DNA from: Batillaria attramentaria
Lineage: Eukaryota > Mollusca > Gastropoda > Batillariidae
Length of the DNA stretch: 64,000 nucleotides
Assembly: GCA_018292915.2 (NCBI GenBank)
Contig: JACVVK020000340.1
Span: 62,501-126,500, forward strand
Reading direction: 5' to 3'
This document shows positions 36,759 to 59,008 of this stretch, piece after piece; position 1 is the stretch's first letter; every line of letters starts with the position of its first letter. Position numbers and translations under genes: made by a program. The notes under the pieces were generated by a model. It worked only from the letters and a program-made list of their open reading frames with translations, did not search any database and had not been told where the DNA came from.

Positions 36759-38938
36759 GACACACTGTCTTTACTTTCAAGCTGAATAAACACTTTATAC
36801 CTGTACACAAAGATAGATCAATATTCACTGACAGCAAAATTATTAGCTTGGTACACATAGGTCCATACCTCAACTGGTTTGGAGTCCCATATTTTCTCCC
36901 CAAGTTCCTTGAAACTCTTTGAAGCAAAAGGCGCTCTCCCAAACAAGCATTCTGCACATGAAGTACACAATTATGACTGTGGCTACTGCTTGGAAAGTGC
37001 AGTTTTAAAAACGGTTCTGAAAAACGACGACGACAACATAAAACAAGGCAGAATAATCAGATACGGTACTTTTGAATTTGACATTGTAAAATTCTTTTTA
37101 TTTAAATAGTGATCTGTAATCACAATGAATATTCTTGAAAAAAAAAAGAAAACAATCATAAGGCCTGCCGCCGCATGCTGAGTATTTCTTACAGACCCAT
37201 CTTATCATTAGATGTGCCTCTTAAATTCCCCATACATTTAATAAATATGATGTATGACTGACTCACCATACAGAATAACTCCTATAGACCACAGATCCAC
37301 CCTTGCATCATACGACTTCTTGCAGATGATCTCTGGCGCCATGTACAGCGGTGACCCTCGCATGACCTCCAGCTCATCACCCTCAAACATGTTCTTAGCA
37401 AAACCAAAGTCTACACAAAAAGCATATGACTGCATGCTCAATGTGAAAACAAAATTAAAAAGCCAACAAAATTTTTATGTGAAAAGCAGTCAGAAAGTTA
37501 AGGTCATTACGGTACATTACGGTACTCTCCTAGAGGCGGACATAATTATGTCTTATCAATTCTGTGCCACAGTGGACATTCAGGACAGATTTTCTACACT
37601 TTCACGTTCAGCCGGGACATTTGTCCTACCGATATTATAATTTACAGTTCCCAAAGATATCAAGTGTGGACAGTTTCTACATATCTCTGTTTCAACATAC
37701 CGCCAATCTTGATGGTAGGATTCGAGCTGGATGTGAGGAGAATGTTTTGTGGTTTCAGATCCATGTGGGCCACACTATGTGAGCGCAGAAACTGCATCGC
37801 CAGTGCTGTGATATTGGATAAAGAAACCAAAATGAAAATTTCAAGTGAAAACTAGGTGTACAGGTGTTAACTACACAGTGTACTGCTCTCACATATATGG
37901 TACTTTTAAAATGCGTTTTCATGCTGAAACATAACTCTTAGATGCACAAACGTCAACCATCACGTCAAGCAAACCAGACTAGAATTATAGGTTATAACAG
38001 AAAGAGTCTTAAAGAGAGAGAGAGAGAAAGAAAGAGAGAGAGGAGGGGGGTGGGGGTGGGGTGGGTGGGGCGCTATGAAAATTACCTATCTGTTGCAAAA
38101 ACTTGCGGACTATCCTCTCCGGCAATGCTCGTTTGCTTTTGATGAAATGTGAGAGATCCCCACCACTGCAAAACTCCATCACAAGGTAGATGAACTTGCT
38201 GTCCCACTGAATATGAAAAATAACAAGAAAAAAAAAGAAGCAAGGTTATTCATTTCCTCATTTTCACAGCTGACTAACCATTTTAAAGGCATGTAGAAAG
38301 CATAGAGAGAGGGAGACAGACTGACAGACAGACAGACAGACAGAGACTGCAGCTAAAAATGGCCCATTTGAAGTATTTTACTTTTGCTGGCAGCTGCATG
38401 TTATTGAATGCAAGACTAGCCCCAGAAGGACTGAGTTAAAGATTTCACTGGTTGCTAATGAACAGTGTTTATTTTTTCTTTGATGTGTAAAACTTCACCT
38501 GTTTGTCACAATGTCAGTCTAACTTCTCCATCACAGTCATGGAAAACTTTACTATGGGCAGCCCATCAGTATGGACTGAATAGTGGTCAGCTGAACCACT
38601 CAGTTAGAGGCTGGTCAGATGCAGTGATTTTGCACAGCTACCAGCGGTAAAATGCACTCTCATCAAATTAAACTGGCCGGATGGACTGAAGCGCAATGCC
38701 ATCCGCTTGCCAGGCAATAGAACACTGTCCTAATTTTTCCTCTCCACGCCAGTCAATCGCCACTGACTGCGCACTTTCATTATTTGTGTATTTTCAGAAC
38801 AGACCACTTGCTGCATGCTGGCAGTGTGTGAACAGAGAAGCTGTTTGACCAGTGTGCGAAGGCTCTGCGGGCTTGCAGCGTGTGCTGGGGGCTTTACGGT
38901 GGATATTCCTCTCCCTATATAATACCAACCAACTATAA

Positions 38939-38971
<33 letters not shown>

Positions 38972-39611
38972 GACAGAGAGACAGACAGACAGAGACAGAG
39001 AGACAGACAGACAGAGAGATAGATTTTATAATTACAATGAAGTCTTTTAGCTCCACAATATGTGGGTGCTTGAGAGTTTTCAGCAATTCTATCTCTGTAA
39101 GGAGATTTTCTGTTGATGCCTTGTTCAGACTGCTCTTTAGGACACACTTGATAGCCACCACTTCTCGTATACCTGTCTGAAAATAAAGTTATTACAAATA
39201 TTTTATTATTCCAAGTTTCTGTGTTTTTCTGTTGGTTTCTTGTTTTATTTGTTGCACGCAAAAAAACTGACAAGACATCTGATCATGCGTAAGAAATTAC
39301 GAAAATACCTGTAAAACATTTCAGGCTACGCTGGCCAACTGAAAAACAAAAACAAAAACAGCAACAACAAACACCACCAATAAAAACAACTTTCACAGCG
39401 GTGCGTCAGTTCCTCGTGACAAGAGTGATATGCTTGTATGTCCAGTCAACACGAGTGTCAAAGCGATCGCTTCCATGTTAGTATTGGGTACCTTTTTGTA
39501 TGCTTTGTAAACAGTCGCGTAACTACCACTTCCAAGTTTTTCGGCAATTACATATTGTTTCAGCGTTGGAACAACTGTTTGGGTTTGTTGAGCAGACGAA
39601 GGCCTCGCCAT
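28229..39611 (-). CDS. ULK3: Serine/threonine kinase ULK3
   Basis: Fourteen exons join in frame to 479 residues (human about 472): 39611-39492, 39176-39036, 38206-38086, 37805-37701, 37410-37267, 36951-36869, 36653-36498, 32791-32686, 31845-31805, 31676-31565, 30361-30291, 29873-29798, 28665-28625, 28351-28229. The start ATG has GCG next and matches the family N-terminus. Kinase landmarks: G-loop GSGSYATV (27-34), VAIK Lys50, alpha-C Glu68, HMDLKPQN with Asp143, DFG at 163-165, GSPLYMAPE at 181-189. All catalytic residues are present. Two MIT domains follow (about 291-365 and 378-455). ULK3 is a cytosolic kinase that acts in autophagy and Gli regulation, and at abscission by binding ESCRT-III through its MIT domains. 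The weakest join is the exon 7 donor (GCT|gtcagt). Introns carry SINEs, a MITE, a 3-kb insertion and a partial exon 8 copy. Confidence 0.95.
28448..28570. repeat. CA and ATC repeats in ULK3 intron 13
   Basis: Interrupted CA repeats followed by an (ATC)n run, between exons 14 and 13. Confidence 0.9.
28842..29235. mobile_element. MITE-like inverted-repeat element in ULK3 intron 12
   Basis: The left end reads tgaaattgcccaattaacga then aataagcagtgacttt. The reverse complement of the right end reads tgaaattacctaattcatga then aataggcagtgacttt, so the imperfect terminal repeats are about 36 bases long. The interior has further copies of the 'aattcatgaaa.tggcag' word. There is no open frame. Length near 390 bases fits a miniature inverted-repeat transposon; I could not define a target duplication. 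Confidence 0.6.
30448..30838 (-). repeat. tRNA-derived SINE with (ATT)n tail (minus)
   Basis: On the minus strand the copy starts with an A box, tggtctagtgg, and a perfect B box, ggttcgagtcc, followed by the same body as 10482-10863 and an ATT tail at 30448-30462. It lies in the ULK3 intron between exons 11 and 10, in the same direction as ULK3. Confidence 0.85.
30966..31275 (+). repeat. Possible second tRNA-like retroposon family
   Basis: 'ggtggtctaataggcagcat' and, about 75 bases on, 'gggtttgaacctgggg' resemble A and B boxes. A body with 'gatgcacttcccctggggga' and a T/A-rich end follow. Only one copy is in the window, so family status is not shown. Confidence 0.4.
31318..31465. repeat. Short tandem repeat with cacatattttgccatta
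   Basis: Five diverged copies, about 28-36 bases each, of 'acacatattttgccattacag.cat', in the intron between ULK3 exons 11 and 10. Confidence 0.8.
32262..32405 (-). pseudogene. Partial duplicate of ULK3 exon 8
   Basis: Collinear with 32590-32730, which contains the 3' half of exon 8 and its intron flank. On the minus strand the duplicate reads [13 protein letters not shown] followed by a kept donor, 't|gtaagt', against [13 protein letters not shown] in the real exon. The 5' half of the exon and its acceptor are absent, so on its own it cannot be spliced as a normal internal exon. The flanks on the intron side ('ttgatc..cgctcgctt.atgcacagcag') are duplicated too, showing a local genomic duplication of about 140 bases. 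Confidence 0.75.
32940..33222. repeat. About 95-base tandem repeat, left part
   Basis: Three units of 'aaccgaacactgtgtaaaaactg.gcatacagta.gtcaacctaataaaatgttatcat' each followed by an A-rich linker. The same unit resumes at 36240-36470, on the other side of a 3-kb segment, so the array seems to be split by an insertion. Confidence 0.85.
33225..36230 (+). mobile_element. 3-kb insertion with THAP-like coding start
   Basis: The segment interrupts a tandem array in ULK3 intron 7. Near its left end is atgttgtttccat (33242) and at its right end the inverted form atggaaacaacat (36219-36230), so short terminal repeats are possible. Near 33822 an ATG in good context opens [20 protein letters not shown]; after one frame change come [14 protein letters not shown] and [10 protein letters not shown]. 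The C-x4-C start, SFGIP and later Trp fit a THAP zinc finger, the DNA-binding domain at the start of P-element transposases. No catalytic domain is recognisable. It also holds a (CA)n at 33652-33690, another at 34127-34178 and a two-copy repeat at 35415-35975. Boundaries are approximate and the P-element reading is inference. Confidence 0.4.
35415..35975. repeat. Two diverged copies of a roughly 300-base repeat
   Basis: 35440-35670 and 35750-35970 share, in order, 'agagtccgtattca.gctatct', 'aaatattacgcct', 'aaaagggcgataactc.caaatca' and 'ccccaaatttgaa.c.at.cggtt.agtatttt'. Open frames in the first copy are interrupted in the second. Confidence 0.75.
36240..36470. repeat. About 95-base tandem repeat, right part
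   Basis: Continuation of the array at 32940-33222, with two or more units ending 'cctaaaccaatcac' just before ULK3 exon 7 (coding end at 36498). Confidence 0.85.
36697..36757. repeat. (CA)n microsatellite in ULK3 intron 6
   Basis: About 29 CA units between exons 7 and 6. Confidence 0.95.
38936..39020. repeat. GA/CAGA repeat in ULK3 intron 2
   Basis: Mixed GAGA and CAGA tetranucleotides ending 16 bases from the exon 2 donor. A shorter GA/GACA tract lies at 38306-38345 and a GA tract at 38010-38041. Confidence 0.85.
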
Positions 39612-40829
39612 TTTGACGTTGTTTTCCTGCGCACAAGAGGTCTACATCAATTCACCACAAAATAATTAGAATATATAAACGCAGCCACTCCTGTGTCGTC
39701 TGCAGGAATAGGAATTATGAACAAGTGATAATTTCCAAATTATACATAAAAAGCAAATAATACTGAATCACAATAGTGAATAGGATACTTAGGTGGTATG
39801 TATGACTAACTACATAGAGACTGTCACTGGCTGTGTAGTTTGCGGCGAATAGGTGCGCTCCGTCGCGAAGATCTCGACTGGGGTAGCACACAGACAACAG
39901 CACCATGAATCACAAAAGGTTTGCTCAGATTTATTACTTTTCTCTGCATAAAACAGACTACGCATTTACCTCCAAAACTGTGCAGTTTGAGCTCTATTGG
40001 AGTTCGAGTCAGTGCATGTTTGGCTTGTTTTTGGGTTCTACGTATTCTCGGTTTTTGTGTCTTCCGCCATTGAAGAGGGCGGTATCATTGTTTGGGGAAT
40101 CTGTATCAATAAAATAAACAATTGCCAAATACAGAATAAAGATACCGACTATGTACACCTTTCAATAACATATGTGGTTCAAAACAAATATCAAAACGTC
40201 AAGTAAATGGCATAATAGATTTTATTTTAGATTTCTGAAAATGGTACCGAAACGGTCCCTGAAAATTTTTATTTGTTGAAAGATGGCGGGTGTTGCGTAG
40301 TTGGTCGTCAAGGATGGTTGTCTAACTTGGGGGTAAATATTTGTACATATTTGAGGTGGCACACAGGCAGACTGGCATCTGCTTAATCTGTATTTCGCAT
40401 ACATTTAAGGCAGTGGCTTGTGCGTGGAGATAGGGACAGACTACTTGACAGTATTTTTTATTTCTATTTTCACTGTGCTTGTCAATCAGTGACATCTCAG
40501 CCGGAACTGGTATTTATGTCACGTACACCAGTGTATAGGAAAAGTGCCTGGGCAGGTAGGTTAAAATCCAATATAACCGTCATTAATGTATTCTTGATTG
40601 GATTAGAGAACTCATTAGAGTAGAAATCATCCAGCACAGAGGCAGGTAAATACCATTCACTGATTTAGCATTCTACCTTTCCTGAAAGCAAATGATAGCT
40701 AGATTTTTGATTCGCTTGATAGGTTGATATGGCCTGCTATTAAACAGTACATACATGTACAAAAGTTGATGATTCATCAGAATAGGTGTAATTTTGATCG
40801 TGGATCTGTGTTGATGAGAGACCAGATTA

Positions 40830-40868
<39 letters not shown>

Positions 40869-41294
40869 TGTTACTGTGTTGGTATTTACAAGGGGGGGGG
40901 GGGGCATGGCACAGTCATTTTCAGTTTACCTTAGGTGTAGGCCTCATCGGTGGTAGATTTTACGATTTTACTGTCATTACAGTACATTTTTTAATTGCTT
41001 TTTTTTTTTTTTTTTTTTGGTGGTTGTTGTTGTGACAGTTTGATGTGTTCCATGGTTGATTAATTATTACTATATATGATACTTAGGACTTACTAAAGAA
41101 AAAATAAAACCTAGGTAGCCAACTGTATTAAGTAATGTACGTCAGGGTATCATTAAAGCACTTGGGTATGCTGTGGTTTAATTCCTTATCTTCATGTCTG
41201 TTTAATGTTTATCTGTAGCCCCTCCATCAGCTTTTTTTTTTCCCCATGTCTGTTTATGTTTATTTATGTATAGATTTATCTGTTTTTGCTGCAG
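39612..41294. promoter_or_regulatory. Divergent intergenic region between ULK3 and ZNF474-like gene
   Basis: ULK3 starts leftwards at 39611 and the ZNF474-like gene rightwards at 41319. The first visible exon of the latter begins after an acceptor at 41294, so its first, untranslated exon and promoter should lie within this stretch or upstream. No TATA box or clear first exon was identified. The stretch holds (AT)n at 40831-40866, a G run at 40892 and a T run at 41000. Confidence 0.4.
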
Positions 41295-41306
41295 ATGCAG
41301 TTGTAA
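41295..41306 (+). promoter_or_regulatory. Tiny upstream ORF before ZNF474-like start
   Basis: Immediately after the acceptor ttgctgcag the leader begins ATG CAG TTG TAA, a three-codon upstream reading frame 13 bases before the main ATG. If the exon starts here it would be in every such mRNA and could dampen initiation at the main start. This is inference. Confidence 0.35.
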
Positions 41307-51430
<10,124 letters not shown>

Positions 51431-52792
51431 AGAACATCTCGCTCTTTTTCTGTTTAACCTTAGCAGTGCTGAAAAGTAACTCATACTTAGCAACACACGT
51501 CAATTCCTTACACAGTATCCCAACATTTCTGTCGTGAAATGGTAAAGGGATGGAAGTGCTAATGATCTGATAAACACTTTCGCCCTTTCGCCAAATGACG
51601 TGAAACTTAATTGAAGCTCTGTGAGTATGATTTTGTCAGTAAGATGTAAGCTGACCAAAGCAATGCTTATTTATTTTGATCATGAGAAGAGCAGTGTTGA
51701 AAATTCTTGAAAAATTCCTGTGTAAGAGTATGAGTTAGTGCTTACTCTCGACATTCAGACAAGAATATTCATCAGATGTCCTGCACGAAAGTATGGCTTT
51801 GTAAACAGTATTTGTGCATGCACACCTGTGGGTTTCATATCATGGCTATAACCGTCCAAAATAGAAATAATGTTTCTTAAAAGTGTGTTTGTGTAAGTGA
51901 TCGTGACCGCATTTATACATGTGCCTTGCAGCCACAACTGTCGAGATCATGTACAAGCTTAGGGAGTAGATCATACGGAACTCAAAGAGCAGTTTTCCTA
52001 TGAGCATATGTGAACTATCTACAGCCACTGGAATAAAATCAGAACGACCACGACCCTATGCATTTACATGTATGATGTGATTGTTAGTTTTAATTGCCTT
52101 CATTTACAACCATTTTAGAAGTAAGCAAACCTGCTTTAAGTCTCCAGCCTTGCTTTTTGTTGTTGCATGTAACTTATTCCAAGAACACCAGAGAGAGTCA
52201 GGAAAGATGCAGGTTACAGCACAGGAAAGGTCACATGATGCTGTACAAAAAGAGATTTTAAAAAAAAAAAAAATACACAGTCATACTAACATATTTTACA
52301 TTAAGAAACTACATGCAGGCTGGAGAAATTATCTGAGGCAAGCTGACTGGCTTTTCAAGGAAATAATAATCACCAAGGAAAGTTCTTCATTGTGCTGTCA
52401 CACGCTTTCACTTTTGCACTGACCATTGCCCTCTGATGACAGCAGCTGGTGCCCACACACCAGTTGCAAGCTGGCTACTGTGTCACGACCTATGCCGCTG
52501 TGGTGGGCACAAATGCGTTGTTTCCCCCTTTCAAAGTTAATTTGGAACCCTGCTTTGCTGAGGGTTTTATTTTTTTTTTTTTCAAATTCCAGCTTGTGCT
52601 TTATCAACTCTTTATGCAGGATAAATGTCTTTCAGAGATATGCTGGGATTTGCCTTGCCTTCAGTATTTCAAAAGCAGTTTGCACCATTGCTGTTACTGA
52701 AGCCAAAACTGTACGTGATCTACTCTGATAGGTATACTGTATGTACATAAGGAGAATCAACTCTTTACACCTAACATTCCTTACTTTAGGAG
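51431..52792. other. 3' region of ZNF474-like gene
   Basis: Follows the stop at 51430. Contains the candidate poly(A) signal AATAAA at 52032 and otherwise AT-rich single-copy-looking sequence. No further exon supported. Confidence 0.5.
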
Positions 52793-52975
52793 AGCCAGGA
52801 TGGCCAGACTGGTAGAGCGTTGGACTGTCAATACTCGAGTCATGAGTTTAAATCCTGGCTAGGCGCCCAAAATTTGTGCTGGCTTTTTCGTTGTTGCCCT
52901 GTCTTTGGAATCACCCTCATGTGGTGGAAAACCCTTTAAAAAAACAAAACAACAACCAAAAAAAAAACAAAAAAA
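52793..52975 (+). repeat. tRNA-derived SINE copy
   Basis: A tRNA-like head ('ccaggatggccagactggtagagcgttgga', B box 'gagtttaaatcct') is followed by 'caaaatttgtgctggctttt', 'ttgccctgtctttggaatcaccc' and 'atgtggtggaaaa', ending in an A/AAAC-rich tail. Confidence 0.75.
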
Positions 52976-53639
52976 CACACCAGCCATCTTAATTTTACCC
53001 CATAGTGTTAGTCTTGTTTTGCAGACATAATCGCACCCACCATTCCACTTGACACATTCTGTTTGGCATTTTGCACGTTCCTCAGACTAGTGTAGATGGG
53101 ATCTGAGTTAATGGCCTGCATTTACTTGTGATATTGTGTAATGTAAATGTATGAATGTCTTACAACAAATATACACACATTTGCACAACCTCATTGGTGC
53201 ATGTACCACTACTTTGGCAATATTTGTCACCCTGTTGTGTCCTCTAAGTCTTTGCTACTCTGATATTTTTTTCGCCACATTCCAAATGCTGAAATTTATG
53301 ATTTTATGACCATAATTTATTTTCCATTGGATTTCAAGCAGATAAAATACATGTATCAAGCTCAAACCAGTCTGTTATTTTGAATACTGGTACAGTGATT
53401 GACTTTACATATTGAATACACGTCTTTCTTTAACCCACAGTATTTAGATATGTATAATTGAAACTTGTTTTGTTGTAAATTATTTGTTCTGGGGATTTCT
53501 GGGGTAAAATGTTCTGTTTGTTAACCAGGGTTTGTTTGTTTTACCCTAATCCTCTGTAAATCATTCCGTTCATCTGTAATGTCTTGAAAATACTTTTCAC
53601 ATTGGAGTTGGTAATACATGTTACCCCCCCCCCTCCCTT

Positions 53640-53711
<72 letters not shown>

Positions 53712-55816
53712 GGCAAACCAGCTGGCATGGCTACCGTAATTGGTGCAGAGGATCCAATTCTAGCGATGATGGGTGTGTATACCCTGGTCAGCTAAATTGG
53801 GGGGGGGGGGGGGGGGGGCATGATGAAATTTTGCATGTGTGAAGGGTGCGTAGACTCTGGCCGTTATGAATATTATTACGCCATTATGTATAATTGGAGA
53901 ATGCATGTGTACATATTACTTGCCATAGCCGTCCACAGCTGGGGCACACTGTAGAATACATTTGCAAACTTCTTTTTCCATAATGTAAGTGTGGGTTTTT
54001 TTGGTTTATTTTTATTGCACGTAGTGGATCTGCCTGCATCCGTCCATCAGCAGAATTTGGTGTGGGGGTTATTTTTCTGGTTTCATGTACCAGTGTTTAC
54101 ATGTGGTCTCTCCCCCCCCCCCCCTTTTTTTTTCTAAGCACATTTCCTAGGTTTTGTTGTTTTTTGGTTTGTTGCCAGTCAGAATAGGATAATACTACTG
54201 GTTATCGGTACTACCATTAAAAAACGTATTATTACAGTTATTTTGTCAGTGTGCATCACTGAGAGGTCTACATCAGAGCAGTAGCTGATCTGCCTTGTTT
54301 TGGTGTCCACTGGTGACATTTTAAAGCACAACATCAGTTTGGTGTTGGAGAAATAACCTTTAATTTGCTGGTGTCTCTATATTCACTTAAAATATGTATT
54401 TTACTCTGGAAATGCACTGCATGTTGTGTGAGTAGTGAGGTAAATCACCACATTTTTTATTATTTATTTTTTACTCATTATGATTAGATTGTGCTTATTT
54501 TTACTTTGATAAGTTACGCAATTTGGTCTCGGTATGCATTTAGGTATAGTGCATTTGTTTTCTCATTTCAAGACAATTACTAATTGAGAGTGACATTTAA
54601 TTCAAGAGTGGTTTGTGTACTATTGGCCAAAGATGACAAAATGGCTCTTGTTTTTTCCCCCTGCAGAAAAAGTATACACAGTACTTTTTCTGCAGATTTT
54701 TTGCAGAGAAACTGACATTTTGTTATCTTCTGCCAATGACATTTGTGATTTTTTTCTTTTGAAAAGTAAAATAAAAAATAAGCAAAAAAACAAACAAAAC
54801 AAAAACCTCTGAATAACTTTTATTTCTGGCAGGAAATTGTGAGTACTGGTAATAGTGTTTAATTGCAAGTTTTGACATTTTAAAATTGGCTGTCGAAACA
54901 GCAACAAGAATAAGCAAAAGAAGAAAACAACAACAACAACAGATTTGTGTTTAATTTTTTTTCCAAGATATAATGGTCCAGCACTGGAAAGAATTATTTG
55001 TGCCATGATACTGAAATTATGTATGAATATAATTCTCATACACATTCAGTGAATGAAATGGAATTACCAGTAATCTAAATTCAGTTGTAGTCGTTAATAG
55101 GGTTTGTTTTCCTGGCCATTGTGTGCATGGTGTAGTACTTCTTGTTTTGTAAGTTGACATTTTGGTGTTGGTATTGAAAAAACATTGCATTCACTTTGTT
55201 GATTTTTTTGGTCTTGTTTTGAAGTTTTATTTAGGCGTTGTAAACTTTACTGACTTTGTAATATATGCACAAGTTGTCACTAGTAGCGCTGTACAGACAT
55301 GTACTAGACTCAACCATAATTTCTACGTACTTCTGTGAAGTTGTTTAATTAGAAAGCTTGGTTTGTTCGGTATTTTTTTCTACTGATCTGATTTACCAGC
55401 CTCACCATCATTGCGATGAATTTACTGTGTCTGACATTGACTTGGATTCTTACTCCAAAATAAAGTAGTTTTGTGTCACAATGGATGTTGTGGTGTTTTT
55501 GTTGTTGTTGTTGGTGGTGGTGGTGGTGGTGGTGGTTTTAGTTTTTTGTCAGTTGGTTGTTTTGTTCTTGTTTTTTCTGTAAGTGTGATGGATGTATATG
55601 TGTACAATGAGGACTGCACCTGTAAGTTTTGCCCGTTTCACAAATGTTGAACACAGAGGACGATTTCAGGATTTACAATGAAAAAAAATTACTTCTAGAC
55701 ATTCCTGCAGAATGGAATAGAGCCACTTCTCATCCTCTACACACTGATTGTTCCAGCACCCCATCATGTGCAAGATATTGCTCCAAACCTCCTGACATGA
55801 CAAGTATTTGCCATAT
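52976..55816. other. Intergenic AT-rich stretch
   Basis: No gene supported. Contains (CA)n at 53643-53708, a G run at 53799-53818, C and T runs near 54112-54134, and (GGT)n at 55514-55536. An AATAAA-containing 'ccaaaataaagtag' at 55456 could end a longer form of the ZNF474-like transcript, but nothing ties it to the gene. Confidence 0.5.
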
Positions 55817-55817
55817 A

Positions 55818-57005
55818 CAGTATACGCCGGTTATAAGAAACTCGAGGGGGGTGAATTTTTTGGTTTCTTATATCCGAGTTTTCTTATATCTGAAAGTCGG
55901 ATATAAGAAAGTATTTTGAAAAATATTTCTTATAACCGAGTTCAGTGAAAAAAAGGTTTAAAACATTTCTTTTTTCTCAGTTTGTGTATGTTTTGCATTA
56001 AATTAAGAAATATCTGGTTTCTCTTAAAGACCTGCACAGAATATATATGTGTAGAGTTAATATACACCAGTGCGCTTGTGTCCTTCAATGTCAGATTTTT
56101 TTGTTTGAACATGAAAATACTGTTTTTGCTTCCCAACTGTAGCGCTGGCGGTCATGTGGTAAGAAAAAACAAAACAAAAAGAAAAAAAAAAAACAACCAA
56201 ACCAACCAACCAACCAAACAAACAAACAAACAAACAAACAGAAAAGAACTAAGGGGAGAGAGAGAGAGAGAGAATTCCCTTGTATTTATAGGATACATGT
56301 ATATTAAAAGTGCATTATGTATCAACTTTTGATCTATAAAACACTCGTCCCATTAGAGTATGATATTCGATGCTTTCCGTGTCTAATTTGGCTGAAAAAA
56401 GCTGCAAATTAGCTTTTTTTTTCTGTTGGGAGGGGGAAGGGGGATGGAGGAAAGATGGACCACGTATATTGTCAAAGCCGGAAAGGAATTGATCAACAGT
56501 TAGTCTAATACTGATAGTTTTATTCTCCTTAACGCGAGCCCTGTAGACAGAGACAGACATACAGAGAGAGAGAGAGCTCCCAATCAGGCAAAAAAACAAA
56601 ATAATAATAAAAACAACATATAACAATAGAACAACAAAAATGCATCTCATATTTTTTCTTCTTGCCAACATTCAATTTTGCACGGAACACAATGGTAAAG
56701 AACCAATTCAAGAAAAGAAAATCATGCGCCATCATGTGCCTGTCCTAAGTGACGTCAGACCTGACCTGTTTTCTTACAATGAGTGAAATTTTCTTGGAAA
56801 TGTACTTTCGGTTTCTTATATCCGAGTTTTTGTATCAAGCGGGACAAGAAATTTGCTTTCCTAAAACCGAGTTTTCTTATAAGCGAGTTTCTTGTATCCG
56901 AGTTTTTGTAATACATAATAAAGAAGAGTTTGGCCGGGGGAAAAAAATTCGTTGGCAATAACCGAGTTTTCTTATATCCGAGTTGCTTATATCCGGCGTC
57001 CACTG
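55818..57005. mobile_element. 1.19-kb Tc1/mariner-type inverted-repeat element
   Basis: The left end reads CAGTATACGCCGGTTATAAG then AAACTCG. The reverse complement of the right end reads CAGTGGACGCCGGATATAAG then CAACTCG. TA lies directly outside both ends (55816-55817 and 57006-57007), the target duplication of Tc1/mariner/pogo elements. CAGT...-type ends suit the pogo/Tigger branch. Subterminal words 'cttatatccgagttt' recur many times near both ends in both orientations. No transposase frame is present, so it is non-autonomous. It ends about 530 bases before the TBCA start codon. Confidence 0.85.
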
Positions 57006-57055
57006 TATATTCATGTGCCATTGTATACTTGACACTAAACATGCAAGTACTGATG

Positions 57056-57058
<3 letters not shown>

Positions 57059-57116
<58 letters not shown>
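57059..57116. repeat. (CA)n microsatellite upstream of TBCA
   Basis: About 28 CA units between the transposon end and the TBCA promoter region. Confidence 0.95.
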
Positions 57117-57118
<2 letters not shown>

Positions 57119-57536
57119 ACTGTCATGATAATTATGTAGCCGGCATAGTTTCAATATGCTGTCTATGTCCACACAGAGCACAATCATGTCAAATGAAATC
57201 AAAATGATTTTGGCGATGGCAACCGTATTTACGTCGCGACAAATGCGGATCACCTGACTGTCTTGATTTTTTATCCTCTGCTGAATGACCACTAGGTCCT
57301 TGGCCAAGTATGACAGGACCTTCGGCTTTGACTAAAGGCGGGGCCATAAATTTGTTTTCTTCAGAAAGGCCGAAAATACGCTTACCTCCCTTATTCCATT
57401 CCTCTCTAGCCTAGGGGAGACGATCGCGATCGCGCATGCTTAGTTACAACTTCCTTTCCTTTCGTTTACTTACGTTGCTCACACAACATTCCGGGTGCAG
57501 ACGCCAAGAAGCAGTGTGTTCTTCTATTTCCTAATC

Positions 57537-58972
57537 ATGGCGCAGGCTGATCCACGGATAAAGAAAATTAAAATTCAGACAGGAGTTGTCAAAAGGTAAG
57601 GGCTGTCATGTTGTATTGAGCAGAATCGATCTTTGATCAGAGTTTGATGCTTGATGCGTGCCGGCTACCCGGCGTGACTCACGGACTACACCATTGACAT
57701 ACATGTTCGTGTCAAGTTGTGTCAAGTTGTGACCCATTTTGCAAGACGACAGTTAGCATGAACTTGCATACGATGGGCCGGACTGGTGCATCTCCGTATC
57801 TTATCAGCGGTAAAGTCCGTTCTTCATTTCCGACTACTCAGCTTGATCAGTAACACCATTCAATCCTTTTGGCTGCGCTGTTTACTTGAACATGCGTTTT
57901 GCGATCGAGTATAATGGTGATAACTTGTTTGTCATCTAGCCAATAGATTTTGGATACATCATTTTCACTGTGTATGTATGTGTGTTCGGATTTCGTCTTC
58001 TTCCACAATAGTAAGAACAGCAAATCCCCATGTCTGTGTGTTTGTTTTTGCAGATTAACTAAAGAAAGAGACATGTATGAAAAAGAAGGAGTACAGCTAG
58101 AACAAAAAGTGGAAAAACTGAAAGCAGATGGCGCCGATGAATATGTCATAAGGAAACAGGTAATGTACACATACTTGTACATGTAATGAATTCTAAATTA
58201 TGAACTATAACTTTTTTTCTTTTTTTTTTAGCAAGATGATGAATTTATATGAGACCACAACTGCTACAAGATGTTTCATTTTTAGTCATCTAGATGCTAG
58301 CTGTTACCCATTTGCCAGATTGTATTTTGTGAACTACCTACAAAAGTTGTACTTGTATGTGCTTGACAGCCCAAAAATGGACAGTGTATGTGTGCATTAT
58401 GATTATGTGTCTTCTGTGTAGTTCTGTTTCATTGACTGTATAAATTTGTACATGTATTATGCTAAGAAACATGTTCCTGTCAGTTTTAAAAAAAATCAAT
58501 TTATAATTGGTTGACCAGAAAAGTCTCATTGATTTAAACTGTAGGCTTGTAAGGTGTATTTCTGGTCATGTACTGCCTTTGGTGATTTTTTGGCCTTGTA
58601 TCAGCTCTATTTTCGTGTTTGATGTCTTTTGCAGCAAGAGGTTCTCCAGGAGTCAAAAGCTATGGTACCAGATACGTTGAAAAGGTTAAAGAATGCCTAT
58701 GAAGAACTCAAAACTTTGGTGGTAAGTTTGGTTGTCTACAAAATGATAAGTCATTAGCTTGTGTCTAAATCTGTTTCACCTTCATGTTATTTTCTCATGT
58801 CACGAACTACATCAGCATTCTGTAAAATTTAACATTAAGTAAGGAGAACATTTTTTTTCTTCGTGAAATTCTCTTGTACCAGTACAGTATTCAGTAGCGA
58901 GATTTCTGAGCTAATGCAGGTTCTTCTTCCTGTTCACCAGAATTTGTCTGATATCTGATTGTGGATACAAGT

Positions 58973-59008
<36 letters not shown>

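Noticed and set aside
38730..39161. Extension of ULK3 exon 2 into a Ser/Leu/Cys-rich frame
   Set aside because: This is intron read-through over a GA/CAGA repeat; the kinase sequence continues correctly at 38206 after a consensus donor.
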